A DNA stretch of 64,000 nucleotides from positions 95,425-159,424 of the forward strand of contig NZ_BAGA01000065.1 in NCBI RefSeq assembly GCF_000308595.1, in the 5' to 3' direction. The notes beneath the pieces were generated by a model. It made no database searches. It worked only from the letters and a program-made list of their open reading frames with translations, and had not been told where the DNA came from. Position numbers and translations under genes: made by a program. Within the stretch, counting starts at the first letter, position 1. Every line of letters begins with the position of its first letter. Shown here piece by piece: positions 8,348 through 23,179 of this stretch. Origin of the DNA: Nocardia higoensis NBRC 100133. GTDB lineage: Bacteria > Actinomycetota > Actinomycetes > Mycobacteriales > Mycobacteriaceae.

Positions 8348-9697
8348 TCAGCAGACGTGCGAGGAGTCGATGCCGCGATGCTGGGCAGCGCCGAAGCGGT
8401 CGCGGTGGCCGGGCGGCTTGGCCCGGTACATGGCCACGTCGGCGTCGTGCAGCACCTCTTCCGGAGTCCGCGGGTCGCCGGGGCTCAGCACGGTGCCGCC
8501 GATGGACGCGCGCACCTCGATGCGGTGTCCGTTGGCGATGATCGGCTCGGCCATGGTGGCGCGCAACCGGGCGATGATGTCGTCGAGGTCGACGCGGCCC
8601 GGGCCGTCGGCCAGCAGCACCAGGAACTCGTCGCCGCCGAGCCTGCCGATCGAATCGCCCGCCCGCAGCGCGCGTTGCAGCCGTTGGGCGACGATCTGCA
8701 GCACGGTGTCGCCGGTGGCGTGGCCGAGCGAGTCGTTGATCGATTTGAATTCGTCGAGGTCGATGAACAGCACGGTGGCCACCGGCAGGTCGTCGCTGCT
8801 GGCGGCGAGCGCCCCGGCGAGTTGCGAGAGGATCAGCGAGCGGTTCGCCAGTCCGGTCAGCGAGTCGTGGGTGGCCTGGTACTCGAGCTGGCGGCGGCTG
8901 GCGCGGAACTCGGTGATATCGGAGAACGACGACACCACCGAGGAGTAGCGGTCGCCGGGATTGAGCAGCCTGCTGCTGCCGGTGAGCCAGCGTCGTTGTC
9001 CGTCGCGCCGGTCCACGCCGAAGACATAGCCGGTGAACGGCTCGCCGGTGGCCAGCGTGCGAGCCATCGGATGCTCGGTCACCGGCATCGGTTTGCTGTT
9101 GGCGTCGAGCAGGACCAGCGGCAGGTCCTCGATATCGTGCCCGACCACCTCGTCGGCGTGCTCGACCGCGCCGAAGATGCGCAGGGCGGCGGGGTTGGCG
9201 GATTCGATGACCCCGCCGCGCGCGATCACCACCACGCCCTCTTCCAGCTGTGAGACCACGGCGGTGAAGTGCTGTTCGGCGCGGCGCTGGGCGTCCTCGG
9301 CGGCGCGTTGCGCGCTCAGGTCGTGGATGACGACCTGATAGGCGTAGTGGTCGTGCCAGGGCGTGAGCACCGAGACGGTCTCCACCGGAACGGTGCTGCC
9401 GTCGGTGCGCCGCAGCAACATCTCGGTGGGGGCCGAGGCCGCGCCCGCGGTGGTGAGTTTGCTGATGCGATGCAACATTCCCGGCACCGAGGCCGGGTCG
9501 ACGAATCGGGTGAGCGGCCTGCCGACGAGTTCGGCGGCGTCGCGGGCTCCGAGCAGACGAACCGCCGCGTGGTTGACGTAGACGACGATTCCGTGCTCGT
9601 GCACGCAGATCCCGTCCGGTGTGTGCTCGATCAGCGCCCGATAACGCTGGGCGAGCTGCTCGGCGTCGAACGCGTCGTTCGTAAGCTCCTCACCCAC
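8348..9697 (-). CDS. PAS-PAS-GGDEF diguanylate cyclase
   Basis: 449 residues, probably soluble (no transmembrane stretch). Two PAS domains occupy about residues 15-130 and 140-265, followed by a GGDEF domain from about 275. The catalytic motif is intact (GGDEF at 354-358). An RxxD product-inhibition site (RAGD, 345-348) sits five residues upstream, so c-di-GMP synthesis with feedback inhibition is expected. There is no EAL domain. The PAS ligand is unknown. The gene is divergent from the ketosynthase gene. Confidence 0.93.
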   Translation of the reverse strand: MGEELTNDAFDAEQLAQRYRALIEHTPDGICVHEHGIVVYVNHAAVRLLGARDAAELVGRPLTRFVDPASVPGMLHRISKLTTAGAASAPTEMLLRRTDGSTVPVETVSVLTPWHDHYAYQVVIHDLSAQRAAEDAQRRAEQHFTAVVSQLEEGVVVIARGGVIESANPAALRIFGAVEHADEVVGHDIEDLPLVLLDANSKPMPVTEHPMARTLATGEPFTGYVFGVDRRDGQRRWLTGSSRLLNPGDRYSSVVSSFSDITEFRASRRQLEYQATHDSLTGLANRSLILSQLAGALAASSDDLPVATVLFIDLDEFKSINDSLGHATGDTVLQIVAQRLQRALRAGDSIGRLGGDEFLVLLADGPGRVDLDDIIARLRATMAEPIIANGHRIEVRASIGGTVLSPGDPRTPEEVLHDADVAMYRAKPPGHRDRFGAAQHRGIDSSHVC

Positions 9698-9884
9698 CTC
9701 GTCGACCCCCGATCGTAGACCTGGCTATGGTTGAAAAGATCACACCGCTATGACTGTCGTACAGCTCATATTGTCGCCCAGAAGTTCGCATTCACCCCGA
9801 ACTTGATCATTACATCTGGCAACGGATCATGGGAAGGTGGGGTTCCGGGCCGCAGCGGTGTCCGGAACCGGGGAGGAGCGGGCT

Positions 9885-11060
9885 ATGCCGGAGGTCGGGC
9901 CGAGACCGGGGCAGCGCATGCGGATCGCCGGCGTAGGGGCCGTCACCGGGTACGGGTGGGGTGTCGAGGCGCTGTGGCGAGGGTTGCTGAGCGGGAAATC
10001 GGCGGCCGCGTTGCATCCGGGATACGGGCCGGAGCGCGATGAACAAGCCTGGGTCGCGCTGGTTCCCGAGGGCGGCGACCCCGAGACCGGCGACTACCGC
10101 TACGCCCGCGCGGTTCGTGCGTCGGTGCGCGAGGCCGTCACCGACGCCGTGGATCGTGGCTGGGAGCCCGGCCGGACCGTGGGCGTCATCCACGCGATCG
10201 TGCTCGGCGACGTCCGCAACTGGCGTGATTTCTACACCGTGGACGGTGGCCACCGGGGATCTCGCGGCTACCTGACGCTGCTGCCCTCCACGCCGATCGC
10301 GATGGTCATGCGCGAGTTCGGTTTCCACGGCCCGTCGATGAACGTCTCCGCGGCCTGTAGTTCGGGCAGCGTCGCCATGATCACCGCGCAGCTGTGGCTG
10401 GAGGCCGGACTGGCCGACGATGTCGTCGTGGTCACCTCCGACATCTCCTGCACCCCGGACATGGTCGAGCATTTCGTCCGGCTCGGCGCCGCGGTCACCG
10501 ACGCCGACCCGCTCACCGCCTGCCGGCCCTTCCAGGAGGGCAGCCGCGGTTTCGTCTTCGGCGAGGCCTCGGCGGCCTTCGTGGTCACCCGCACCCCGGG
10601 CAGGCCGTACGCGGCGGTGCTCGGCGGCGCCATGACCAACGACGCCCACCACGTGGTGTCCATCGAACCCACCTACGCACACATCATCGAGTGCGCGCGC
10701 ATCGCCCTCGCGCGGGCCGGCGTGACCCCGGACGAGGTGACCTATCTCAACGTGCACGGCACCGGCACCGCGCAGTGCGACGCGGCCGAACGGGACCTGA
10801 GCGCCACCGTGTTCGGCGACCGTCCGTGGCTGCACGCGCTCAAACCGCTCACCGGGCACAGCCAAGGGGCCGCGGCCGGCGTGGAGATCGCCGTCGCCGC
10901 GCTGGTCTACGAGCGCGGGGTGGTACCCGCGGGGCCGGTCGTCGCGCCCGCCCACCCCCGATTGCTCGACGGCACGCAGCCGTTCGAGGGCGGCATCACG
11001 GTGAAAACCGCACTCGGTATGGGCGGCCACAATTCCGTGCTGGTACTGGGACCCGCCTGA
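9885..11060 (+). CDS. Orphan beta-ketoacyl synthase (KAS II/FabF-like)
   Basis: 391 residues from the ATG at 9885, which follows GGGGAGGAG. The thiolase-fold ketosynthase triad is visible: Cys158 in SAACSSGS, His291 in NVHGTGTA, and His325 in LTGHSQGAAAG, with Lys320 just before. It should therefore be able to condense acyl-ACP substrates. No acyl carrier protein, ketoreductase or acyltransferase gene is nearby, so its pathway is not evident. It converges on the devS-like gene with a 15-base gap. Confidence 0.88.
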   Translation: MPEVGPRPGQRMRIAGVGAVTGYGWGVEALWRGLLSGKSAAALHPGYGPERDEQAWVALVPEGGDPETGDYRYARAVRASVREAVTDAVDRGWEPGRTVGVIHAIVLGDVRNWRDFYTVDGGHRGSRGYLTLLPSTPIAMVMREFGFHGPSMNVSAACSSGSVAMITAQLWLEAGLADDVVVVTSDISCTPDMVEHFVRLGAAVTDADPLTACRPFQEGSRGFVFGEASAAFVVTRTPGRPYAAVLGGAMTNDAHHVVSIEPTYAHIIECARIALARAGVTPDEVTYLNVHGTGTAQCDAAERDLSATVFGDRPWLHALKPLTGHSQGAAAGVEIAVAALVYERGVVPAGPVVAPAHPRLLDGTQPFEGGITVKTALGMGGHNSVLVLGPA

Positions 11061-11075
11061 CCACGCACACCTGCC

Positions 11076-12959
<1,884 letters not shown>

Positions 12960-12963
12960 TCAT

Positions 12964-13758
12964 ATGGGTGCGACCGGAGCGCTGTCGTTGTCCGAACATT
13001 GGTCGAGTGCCGCAGATCCGGAATTGGCCGTGACGACGCGTGGCGACGTCGCGCCCGCGGACGTGACCCGCGCGGTGCGCGCGATCGGCCGGGTGTTGCG
13101 TCGTCACCATCTCGACGTTCCCGCCCGTGTCCGCATCACCGCGCCCGCTCCGCTCGGCGCCGACGACCGGGACCGGCCGAACGTGGTCCAGGCCAATGTC
13201 CGCCTGCCGCACACACCGGCTCGCGTGCAGGTCACCGGACCGCGCGGGTTCGCGGTGACCTTCGCCGTCGAGCGCCTGGACCGCCAGCTGACCCGCCTGG
13301 CCGCCCGCCGCGGCCGCGACTGGCCCGATCCCGCCCGCCCGCCGCTGGCCGAGGTGACCGCCACCCGCCCGATCGTGCGCCGCAAGCGCTGCACCCTGCT
13401 CATCGGCACGCCCGCCGAGGCCGCCGCGGTGATGGACGCGATGGATTACGACGCCCACCTGTTCACCGACTCCGACACCGGCGAGGACGCGATCGTCTGC
13501 TGGACCCAGCCGGTCGGGGTGACATTGATCCGGCAGCGCAGCATCGCTCAGGTGGGGGAGCGCGATCAGGACCTGCTCGACTCGGTGCCGCTGCGGGTGC
13601 GTTCCGAGCCCGCGCCGGTGCTCACCGAATCCGAGGCGGTCGAGCACCTGTGCGGGCGCGGGCAGGCGCTGCTGTTCTTCACCGACGCCCGCACCGGCCG
13701 CGGCCGGCTGCTGTACCGCCGCTACGACGGCGATCTGACCATCGTGGCGCCCGCCTGA
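12964..13758 (+). CDS. Ribosome hibernation-factor-like protein, two S30EA C-terminal domains
   Basis: 264 residues from ATG 12964 (AGGGGTG six to eight bases upstream); an in-frame ATG at 12943 is less well placed. The N-terminal part (about 20-120) looks like the HPF/RaiA S30AE region. Two tandem C-terminal S30EA-type domains follow: residues 136-195 (IVRRKRCTLLIGTPAEAAAV) and 208-262 (LTESEAVEHLC ... LLYRRYDGDLTIVAP). In long-form hibernation factors this domain mediates 100S dimer formation and is normally single. Sitting between devS-like and devR-like genes, this protein probably belongs to their hypoxia/dormancy response (inference). Confidence 0.82.
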   Translation: MGATGALSLSEHWSSAADPELAVTTRGDVAPADVTRAVRAIGRVLRRHHLDVPARVRITAPAPLGADDRDRPNVVQANVRLPHTPARVQVTGPRGFAVTFAVERLDRQLTRLAARRGRDWPDPARPPLAEVTATRPIVRRKRCTLLIGTPAEAAAVMDAMDYDAHLFTDSDTGEDAIVCWTQPVGVTLIRQRSIAQVGERDQDLLDSVPLRVRSEPAPVLTESEAVEHLCGRGQALLFFTDARTGRGRLLYRRYDGDLTIVAPA

Positions 13759-13783
13759 GCCGAGGCCGAGGGGCCTCGGCTCA
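13756..13783. terminator. Hairpin built from the two facing stop codons
   Basis: TGAGCCGAGGC (13756-13766) pairs perfectly with GCCTCGGCTCA (13773-13783) across a 6-base loop. The outermost bases are the stop codon of the hibernation-factor gene and, on the other strand, the stop codon of the devR-like gene. It can serve as a compact bidirectional terminator. Confidence 0.65.
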
Positions 13784-14467
13784 CAGCCCGCGCAGCTTGG
13801 AGGCCAGCACGGCCGCCTGGGTGCGCCGTTCCATGCCGAGCTTGGCCAGTAGTCGCGAGACGTAGTTCTTCACCGTCTTCTCCGCGAGGAACATGCGGGC
13901 CGCGATCTGCCGGTTGGTCAGTCCCTCACCGAGCAGGGTGAGCAGTTTGCGCTCCTGGTCGGTGAGCCCGGCCAGCGGCCCGGTGTCCGCGCGCAGACGC
14001 GCCTTCAGCGCTTCGGCGGCCCGGTTGTCCAGCAGTGAACGGCCCGCGCCGACGGCCTTGATCGCCTCCGCCAGCTCCATGCCTTTGATGTTCTTGACCA
14101 CATAGCCGCTGGCGCCCGCCATGATCGCGTCGAGCATGGCGTGCTCGTCGGTGTAGGAGGTCAGGATCAGGCAGCGCAGCCCGTCGATCTCGGCGAGCAG
14201 TTCGCGGCACAGTTCGATGCCGTTGCCGTCGGGCAGGCGCACATCGAGTACCGCCACGTCCGGGCGGGCCGCGCGGATGCCGGTGCGTGCGCTCGCGACG
14301 TCACCGGCCTCGCCGATCACCCGCAGACCGGGATCGCTGTCGAGCAGGTCGATCAGGCCCCGCCGGACGATCTCGTGGTCGTCGACCAGGAACACCCCGA
14401 GCACGCCTCCCGGTGCCGATGATCCGGACGACGACCGGCCGGTGGCCGGCTCGAACGAATTTCCCAC
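13781..14467 (-). CDS. devR: DevR/DosR-like response regulator (NarL/LuxR family)
   Basis: Receiver domain followed by a LuxR-type helix-turn-helix. It is very close to M. tuberculosis DevR from memory: [35 protein letters not shown] (phospho-acceptor Asp), [28 protein letters not shown] (Lys), and [19 protein letters not shown]. The recognition helix region [21 protein letters not shown] is almost identical, so DevR-type boxes are the expected targets. The start is uncertain: GTG 14467 is used here; GTG 14404 would give a DevR-like N-terminus, but its Shine-Dalgarno is only one base away. Confidence 0.9.
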   Translation of the reverse strand: MGNSFEPATGRSSSGSSAPGGVLGVFLVDDHEIVRRGLIDLLDSDPGLRVIGEAGDVASARTGIRAARPDVAVLDVRLPDGNGIELCRELLAEIDGLRCLILTSYTDEHAMLDAIMAGASGYVVKNIKGMELAEAIKAVGAGRSLLDNRAAEALKARLRADTGPLAGLTDQERKLLTLLGEGLTNRQIAARMFLAEKTVKNYVSRLLAKLGMERRTQAAVLASKLRGL

Positions 14468-14638
14468 CGGGCCACCGTATCCCGCTCGCCGTGCGGCCGC
14501 ATCGTGCTGGGGCGCGATCGGGTGGCGGCTGTGATGTGCGCCGTCGATCCGGCGAACTTGTCGGTGGGCGCGCCTAGCATGGCGATCGGGGGTCATGTCT
14601 GTTCATTCGCTGTACCCGATCGAGAAGGGACTCACCTG

Positions 14639-17767
<3,129 letters not shown>

Positions 17768-17807
17768 TCGTGGGTGAGAGGGCAGGCGGGACGAGTGATT
17801 CCGCGTC

Positions 17808-17839
17808 GACGGCCGGTGCGCTTCTGCGTGCCGGCCGTC
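17808..17839 (+). terminator. uvrA terminator hairpin
   Basis: GACGGCCGG (17808-17816) pairs perfectly with CCGGCCGTC (17831-17839). The loop can extend the stem by CGC/GCG. The weakly T-rich GTATGTTT follows. It lies 41 bases after uvrA. Confidence 0.6.
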
Positions 17840-17959
17840 GTATGTTTGCTGGTCAGCGCCTCGGACAGGGGAGGGTGGGCGCGTCGCGGTGCGGCGAAGT
17901 TACCCGGGCGTCAAAACCCGGGGAAAGTGAAACGATGATGTGTAAGATCGGCGTCACCG

Positions 17960-17981
17960 TGTCCGGGAACGGTTCCGGACA
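17960..17981. promoter_or_regulatory. Inverted repeat upstream of micropeptide genes
   Basis: TGTCCGG (17960-17966) and CCGGACA (17975-17981) are perfect inverted arms separated by 8 bases, about 97 bases upstream of the first micropeptide start. It may be an operator or a leader hairpin. Confidence 0.35.
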
Positions 17982-18077
17982 GTCGCGGTACACGATCCCC
18001 GGCGCCGAGGCGCGGTGGCGCACCGACGGAGCTCCACCCTAAAGGCCGAAGCCGGGGGACAAGAAAGGAATGCAGCC

Positions 18078-18173
18078 ATGGAAGGCGTGGACATCGCCGG
18101 AATTCTCGAGCTCGTTCTCGGATTCCTGGGCAGCGGCTCGTCGATCAACTACATCCCGGGCACGCCTGCCTGA
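18078..18173 (+). CDS. Micropeptide, 31 residues, first of tandem pair
   Basis: ATG 18078 follows AAAGGA at good spacing. The product is a short hydrophobic helix (GILELVLGFLG) followed by SGSSINYIPGTPA. Codon third positions are mostly G/C, as in real genes here. The next small gene, 31 bases downstream, encodes the same layout: a hydrophobic helix, SGSSI, and a Pro-rich end. Both also share an AAGGAAT-containing leader and begin ATGGAA, which points to duplication. There is no signal peptide and no family known to me. It could be a membrane-active or interacting peptide, but function is unknown. Confidence 0.55.
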   Translation: MEGVDIAGILELVLGFLGSGSSINYIPGTPA

Positions 18174-18204
18174 GCGCGTCCGTCACGGAAGGAATCAACA
18201 CCAC

Positions 18205-18303
18205 ATGGAATCCGGAAGCTCCGGTCTCACCGCACTTTTCACCGCCCTGGCCAACATGCTGAGCTCGGGCTCCTCGATCTCGGTCACCCCGCCGCCGGCC
18301 TAG
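18205..18303 (+). CDS. Micropeptide, 32 residues, second of tandem pair
   Basis: ATG 18205 follows GGAAGGA by 12 bases. The product has MESGSSG, an amphipathic helix TALFTALANMLSSG, then SSISVTPPPA. It parallels the preceding micropeptide in length, in the hydrophobic-helix-then-SGSSI arrangement and in the proline-rich Ala-ending tail. A GC-rich hairpin (18318-18338) follows, so the two genes probably form a small transcription unit converging on the DUF1844/DinB pair. Function is unknown. Confidence 0.55.
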   Translation: MESGSSGLTALFTALANMLSSGSSISVTPPPA

Positions 18304-18317
18304 TGACTTCCGGGCGG

Positions 18318-18338
18318 GGCGGCCGCTGCCAGGCCGCC
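18318..18338. terminator. Hairpin after micropeptide genes
   Basis: GGCGGCC (18318-18324) pairs with GGCCGCC (18332-18338) across a 7-base loop, and the stem can be extended by G-T pairs. It lies 15 bases after the second micropeptide stop, between converging transcription units. Confidence 0.45.
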
Positions 18339-18406
18339 TCGCTCCGTCCCGGCGCGCTCTGTCGTCGCGGTGACGATTCCCCGGCTTCGGGACCACCCGA
18401 TCGGGC

Positions 18407-18766
18407 TCAGTAGACGGGGCCGGTGTATTTCTCGCCCGGCCCCTTGCCCGGCTCGTCCGGATGAGCCGACGCCTCGCGGAACGCGCGCTGCAAGGCCTGC
18501 AGTCCTTCGCGGATCGGTCCCGCGTGTGGCCCCAGATACTCCACCGAAGCGGTTACCAGCCCTGCCAGCGCCGTGATCACCCGCCGTGCTTCGTCCAGGT
18601 CCTTACGCGGGCTGTTGTCCGGGTCCTCGTCGGCCAGTCCGAGTTTCTCCGCGGCCGAACTCATCAGCATCACGGCCGCGCGGCTGATCACCTCGACAGC
18701 GGGGATCTCGGCCAGTTCGCGCACATCGCCCGGTTCACGCGGGGAGTCGTCGAGCTCGTCAGTCAT
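18407..18766 (-). CDS. DUF1844 family protein
   Basis: 119 residues. The central part (AAVMLMSSAAEKLGL ... LDEARRVITALAGLVTASVEYLG) is the helical DUF1844 domain, often found near infC in actinobacteria. The start codon overlaps the stop of the DinB-family gene (ATGA), so the two are translationally coupled. The acidic N-terminus and a Pro/Gly-rich C-terminus are probably flexible. Function of the family is unknown. Confidence 0.85.
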   Translation of the reverse strand: MTDELDDSPREPGDVRELAEIPAVEVISRAAVMLMSSAAEKLGLADEDPDNSPRKDLDEARRVITALAGLVTASVEYLGPHAGPIREGLQALQRAFREASAHPDEPGKGPGEKYTGPVY

Positions 18767-19311
18767 GACTGACAGGCTAGCGAGGCCGCTCGCAGCATCC
18801 GGAGCTGGCCGATCTCGGCGATGTTCTTCATCAGTTCGGCGTTCACCCACCCCGCCAGGTGTGCGATGGTCAGGCCGGCCGCCGCGGGCCACGGATAGGC
18901 CGACGGCGCCTCGAATCCGGCGTCGGCGACCGAGTCCAGGGCCGCCGCCCATTCGGCGCGCAAGGTGCGCAAGCGCGTGAGCGCGGCCGCGCCGCTGCCC
19001 GCCCAGCAGAACTGCTCGCGCGGGGTCGGCTCCCGCCCGGCGACATGATCGAGCGCGGTGCTCCACCACCAGTCGATGTGCCAGCTGAGCCAGGCGATCG
19101 TGGGGGCCGGGATCGGGTCGGGCTCGGTGTCGGCCCAGTCCGGGCGCCACCGCCCGTCGCGGCCGCGGTGTACCGTCCAGACCAGCTCGGTGGGCTGCCA
19201 GAGGAAGTCCGTCTCGGTGAGTGTGTCCACGTGCACCTCGGCCAGCGCCCAGGTCAGATCGAACTGCCAGCGCAGCAGTTCGCGCGAGGGTATCGGCATG
19301 CTGGACAGCAT
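18763..19311 (-). CDS. DinB/DfsB-like four-helix-bundle protein
   Basis: About 182 residues from ATG 19311; ATG 19299 (MPIPSRELLRWQFDLTW) is an alternative and no Shine-Dalgarno decides between them. The sequence fits the DinB/YfiT/DfsB helical-bundle superfamily. His residues at conserved positions (VHVD, WHIDWWW, IAHLAGW) could form the metal site. Family members include thiol-dependent transferases (mycothiol or bacillithiol S-transferases), so a mycothiol-dependent role is possible. It is the first gene of the DinB-DUF1844 operon and is divergent from infC. Confidence 0.75.
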   Translation of the reverse strand: MLSSMPIPSRELLRWQFDLTWALAEVHVDTLTETDFLWQPTELVWTVHRGRDGRWRPDWADTEPDPIPAPTIAWLSWHIDWWWSTALDHVAGREPTPREQFCWAGSGAAALTRLRTLRAEWAAALDSVADAGFEAPSAYPWPAAAGLTIAHLAGWVNAELMKNIAEIGQLRMLRAASLACQS

Positions 19312-19689
19312 GTGGGGCGCTGCCTGCGCGCGCAACGGGATTTCCGGCGATCCGGTCCCGGGCGATTCGGAGCACGGGCGTGATAGTGCTAGACTTTCTG
19401 CCGACGACCGCCCCGGCTGTGCTGGGGCTGACAAGTGGAGCCCGACTCCCACCGTTGCCGGCGACGACCGTTCGGACGATCGCACTGGTGAAACGGTCCG
19501 GTCATCCGCCGATACGGGCGGATTTTCCGCGCGAGATCCGTGCGCGGGAGTCGTTGCGATTCCGTCGCATCGGCGATCGGTCGACTCGGGCCCCGTTGCG
19601 GTGAAATACCGCACCGGGGCTTTTGTGTTGAAACAGGGGTTGCATTACTTGCGGTCGTCGTGACGACACCGCTTGACCTAGGAGGCCCC
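19312..19689. other. Divergent region and long infC leader
   Basis: This 378-base stretch contains no supported gene. On the plus strand a TAGACT (TANNNT) box at about 19390-19395 could be the infC -10, giving a leader of nearly 290 bases. Within the leader sits a terminator-like hairpin (19590-19624). The infC Shine-Dalgarno TAGGAGG (19679-19685) closes it. Confidence 0.45.
19590..19624 (+). promoter_or_regulatory. Terminator-like hairpin (attenuator) in infC leader
   Basis: GCCCCG-TT-GCGGT (19590-19602) pairs with ACCGC-AC-CGGGGC (19608-19620) around a 5-base loop, followed by TTTT. It has the form of an intrinsic terminator but lies 66 bases upstream of infC on the same strand. Premature termination control of the infC-rpmI-rplT operon is the likely meaning; L20- or IF3-linked leaders are known in other phyla. 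The effector here is not known. Confidence 0.6.
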
Positions 19690-20304
<615 letters not shown>

Positions 20305-20316
20305 TACGTTCAGATG

Positions 20317-20341
20317 CCGCAGGTCTCCCGGTGACCTGCGG
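20317..20341 (+). other. Hairpin between infC and rpmI
   Basis: CCGCAGGTC (20317-20325) pairs perfectly with GACCTGCGG (20333-20341) around a 7-base loop, 20 bases upstream of rpmI. There is no T-run. It may be an mRNA processing or translational control element. Confidence 0.5.
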
Positions 20342-20361
20342 GACGACAGATAGAGGAATCC

Positions 20362-20556
20362 ATGCCGAAGATGAAGAGCCACAGCGGCGCCTCGAAGCGA
20401 TTCAAGGTGTCCGGTAAAGGCAAGCTGCTGCGTCAGCAGGCGAACCGTCGCCACCTGCTCGAGCACAAGTCCTCCCGCCGGACTCGTCGTCTGGACGGCA
20501 CCGAGGTCGTCGCGGCTGCCGATGTCCGTCGCGTGAAGAAGCTGCTGGGCCGGTAA
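20362..20556 (+). CDS. rpmI: 50S ribosomal protein L35
   Basis: 64 residues, the full family length. [22 protein letters not shown] is the conserved L35 start, followed by the basic [16 protein letters not shown]. It is the second gene of the infC-rpmI-rplT operon. A GAGGAATCC Shine-Dalgarno precedes ATG 20362. The protein assembles into the large subunit. Confidence 0.97.
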   Translation: MPKMKSHSGASKRFKVSGKGKLLRQQANRRHLLEHKSSRRTRRLDGTEVVAAADVRRVKKLLGR

Positions 20557-20635
20557 CTCGCTCCACCGGCTCACCGCCATCCTCCCGACCACATCCGGGC
20601 GCGACCGCGCCCCCTACTCGATCAAGGACTGACCA

Positions 20636-21016
20636 GTGGCACGCGTCAAAAGGGCCGTCAACGCTCAGAAGAAGCGCCGTTCCATCCTCGAGGCCTCCAA
20701 GGGCTACCGGGGCCAGCGCTCGCGGCTGTACCGCAAGGCCAAGGAACAGCAGCTGCACTCGCTCACCTACGCCTACCGGGACCGCCGGGCGCGCAAGGGT
20801 GATTTCCGCAAGCTGTGGATCGCGCGTATCAACGCCGCGGCGCGCTTGAACGACATCACCTACAACCGCTTCATCCAGGGCCTGAAGGCCGCGGGTGTCG
20901 AGGTGGACCGCAAGATCCTGGCCGAGCTGGCCGTCTCCGACGCCGAGGCGTTCGCCGGTCTGGTGGCCGTCGCGAAGGCCGCGCTCCCGCAGGACGTCAA
21001 CGCCCCGGCCGCCTGA
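20636..21016 (+). CDS. rplT: 50S ribosomal protein L20
   Basis: 126 residues from GTG 20636. Conserved L20 features: [35 protein letters not shown] and [25 protein letters not shown]20 binds 23S rRNA early in large-subunit assembly and in several bacteria represses its own operon; whether it acts on the leader hairpin here is open. The C-terminus is slightly extended by an Ala-rich tail. Confidence 0.97.
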   Translation: MARVKRAVNAQKKRRSILEASKGYRGQRSRLYRKAKEQQLHSLTYAYRDRRARKGDFRKLWIARINAAARLNDITYNRFIQGLKAAGVEVDRKILAELAVSDAEAFAGLVAVAKAALPQDVNAPAA

Positions 21017-21122
21017 GCCGAACCTCGTTGACAACGGGAAACTCTTCGGAACGACCCGCGGACGCGCTCTCACGGGCGCATCTCGCGGGTCGTTTCGTCG
21101 TATCGCACCGCGGTGGGTCGTC

Positions 21123-21947
21123 GTGGACGAGCTGACGAGCCGGCACAATCCGCGAGTCGTCTCGGCTGCCAAGCTCCATCGGGCCGCGCACCGCCGCAAG
21201 ACCGGGCTGTTCCTCGCGGAGGGGGCGAACGCGGTGACCGCCGCGCTGGCGACGGGCCGCGTCCGGGAGCTGTTCTACTCGGCCGCCGCGGCCCAGCGCG
21301 AGCACGAGCTCGTCGCCTCGGCCGCCGCCACCGGCGTGCGCACCACGCTGGTCGACGACCGCGCCGCCGAACACCTCGGTGAGACCGTCACCGCTCCGGG
21401 CCTGGTCGCCGTCTGCGAGCAGATCGACGTGCCGCTTGCCGACGTGCTCGGCCGCGACCCGCGCCTGCTGGCGGTTCCGGTGGAGATCGCCGAGCCCGGC
21501 AACGCAGGCACCCTGATCCGGGTCGCGGATGCGGTCGGCGCCGACGGTGTGGTGCTGGCCGGCCCCACCGTCGACCCGCACAACGGCAAGTGCGTGCGGG
21601 CCAGTGCGGGCAGCCTGTTCCACGTGCCGATCGTGCGCGGCCGTGAGATCGAGCAGACCCTGACCGCGGTGCGCGAAGCCGGGCTCACCCTGCTGGCCAC
21701 GGCGGCCGACGGCGAGGTCGACCTCGACGAGGCCGACGAGATCCTGGCGGGCCCGGTGGCCTGGCTGTTCGGCAACGAGGCGCACGGCCTGGATCCGGCC
21801 GTGGCGGCCCGCGCCGACCACCGCGTGCGCATCCCCATCCACGGCCGCGCCGAGAGCTTGAACCTGGCCGCCGCGGCGGCGATCTGCCTCTACGCGAGCG
21901 CCCGTGTGCACCACCGCGCTCGCGACTCGGATCCGGCGCGCCGGTAA
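21123..21947 (+). CDS. TrmH/SpoU-family RNA 2'-O-methyltransferase
   Basis: 274 residues from GTG 21123 (VDELTSRHNPRV); upstream sequence shows no family resemblance. An N-terminal substrate-binding domain (FLAEGANAVTAAL) is followed by the SPOUT knot with its three motifs: EPGNAGTLIRVADA, WLFGNEAHGL and ESLNLAAAAAICLY. It should use S-adenosylmethionine to methylate ribose in rRNA or tRNA. Position after rplT matches the gene called tsnR in M. tuberculosis; no thiostrepton-resistance role is implied. Confidence 0.9.
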   Translation: MDELTSRHNPRVVSAAKLHRAAHRRKTGLFLAEGANAVTAALATGRVRELFYSAAAAQREHELVASAAATGVRTTLVDDRAAEHLGETVTAPGLVAVCEQIDVPLADVLGRDPRLLAVPVEIAEPGNAGTLIRVADAVGADGVVLAGPTVDPHNGKCVRASAGSLFHVPIVRGREIEQTLTAVREAGLTLLATAADGEVDLDEADEILAGPVAWLFGNEAHGLDPAVAARADHRVRIPIHGRAESLNLAAAAAICLYASARVHHRARDSDPARR

Positions 21948-21979
21948 TCCGGGTGAATCGCCGGAAACCGATCCCATAG

Positions 21980-23146
<1,167 letters not shown>

Positions 23147-23179
23147 CCTCCCCCTTCGATCGAGAGAGCGAAAAGTCAC

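Larger units (their letters stand above)
17768..18077. other. 310-base intergenic region, uvrA to micropeptide genes
   Basis: No gene of ordinary size is supported. It holds the uvrA terminator hairpin (17808-17839) and CCCGGG-containing repeats at about 17901-17921 that could form a hairpin. It also holds the inverted repeat at 17960-17981 and the Shine-Dalgarno (AAAGGA, about 18064-18069) of the first micropeptide gene. A promoter for the micropeptide genes is expected here but was not pinned down. Confidence 0.5.
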
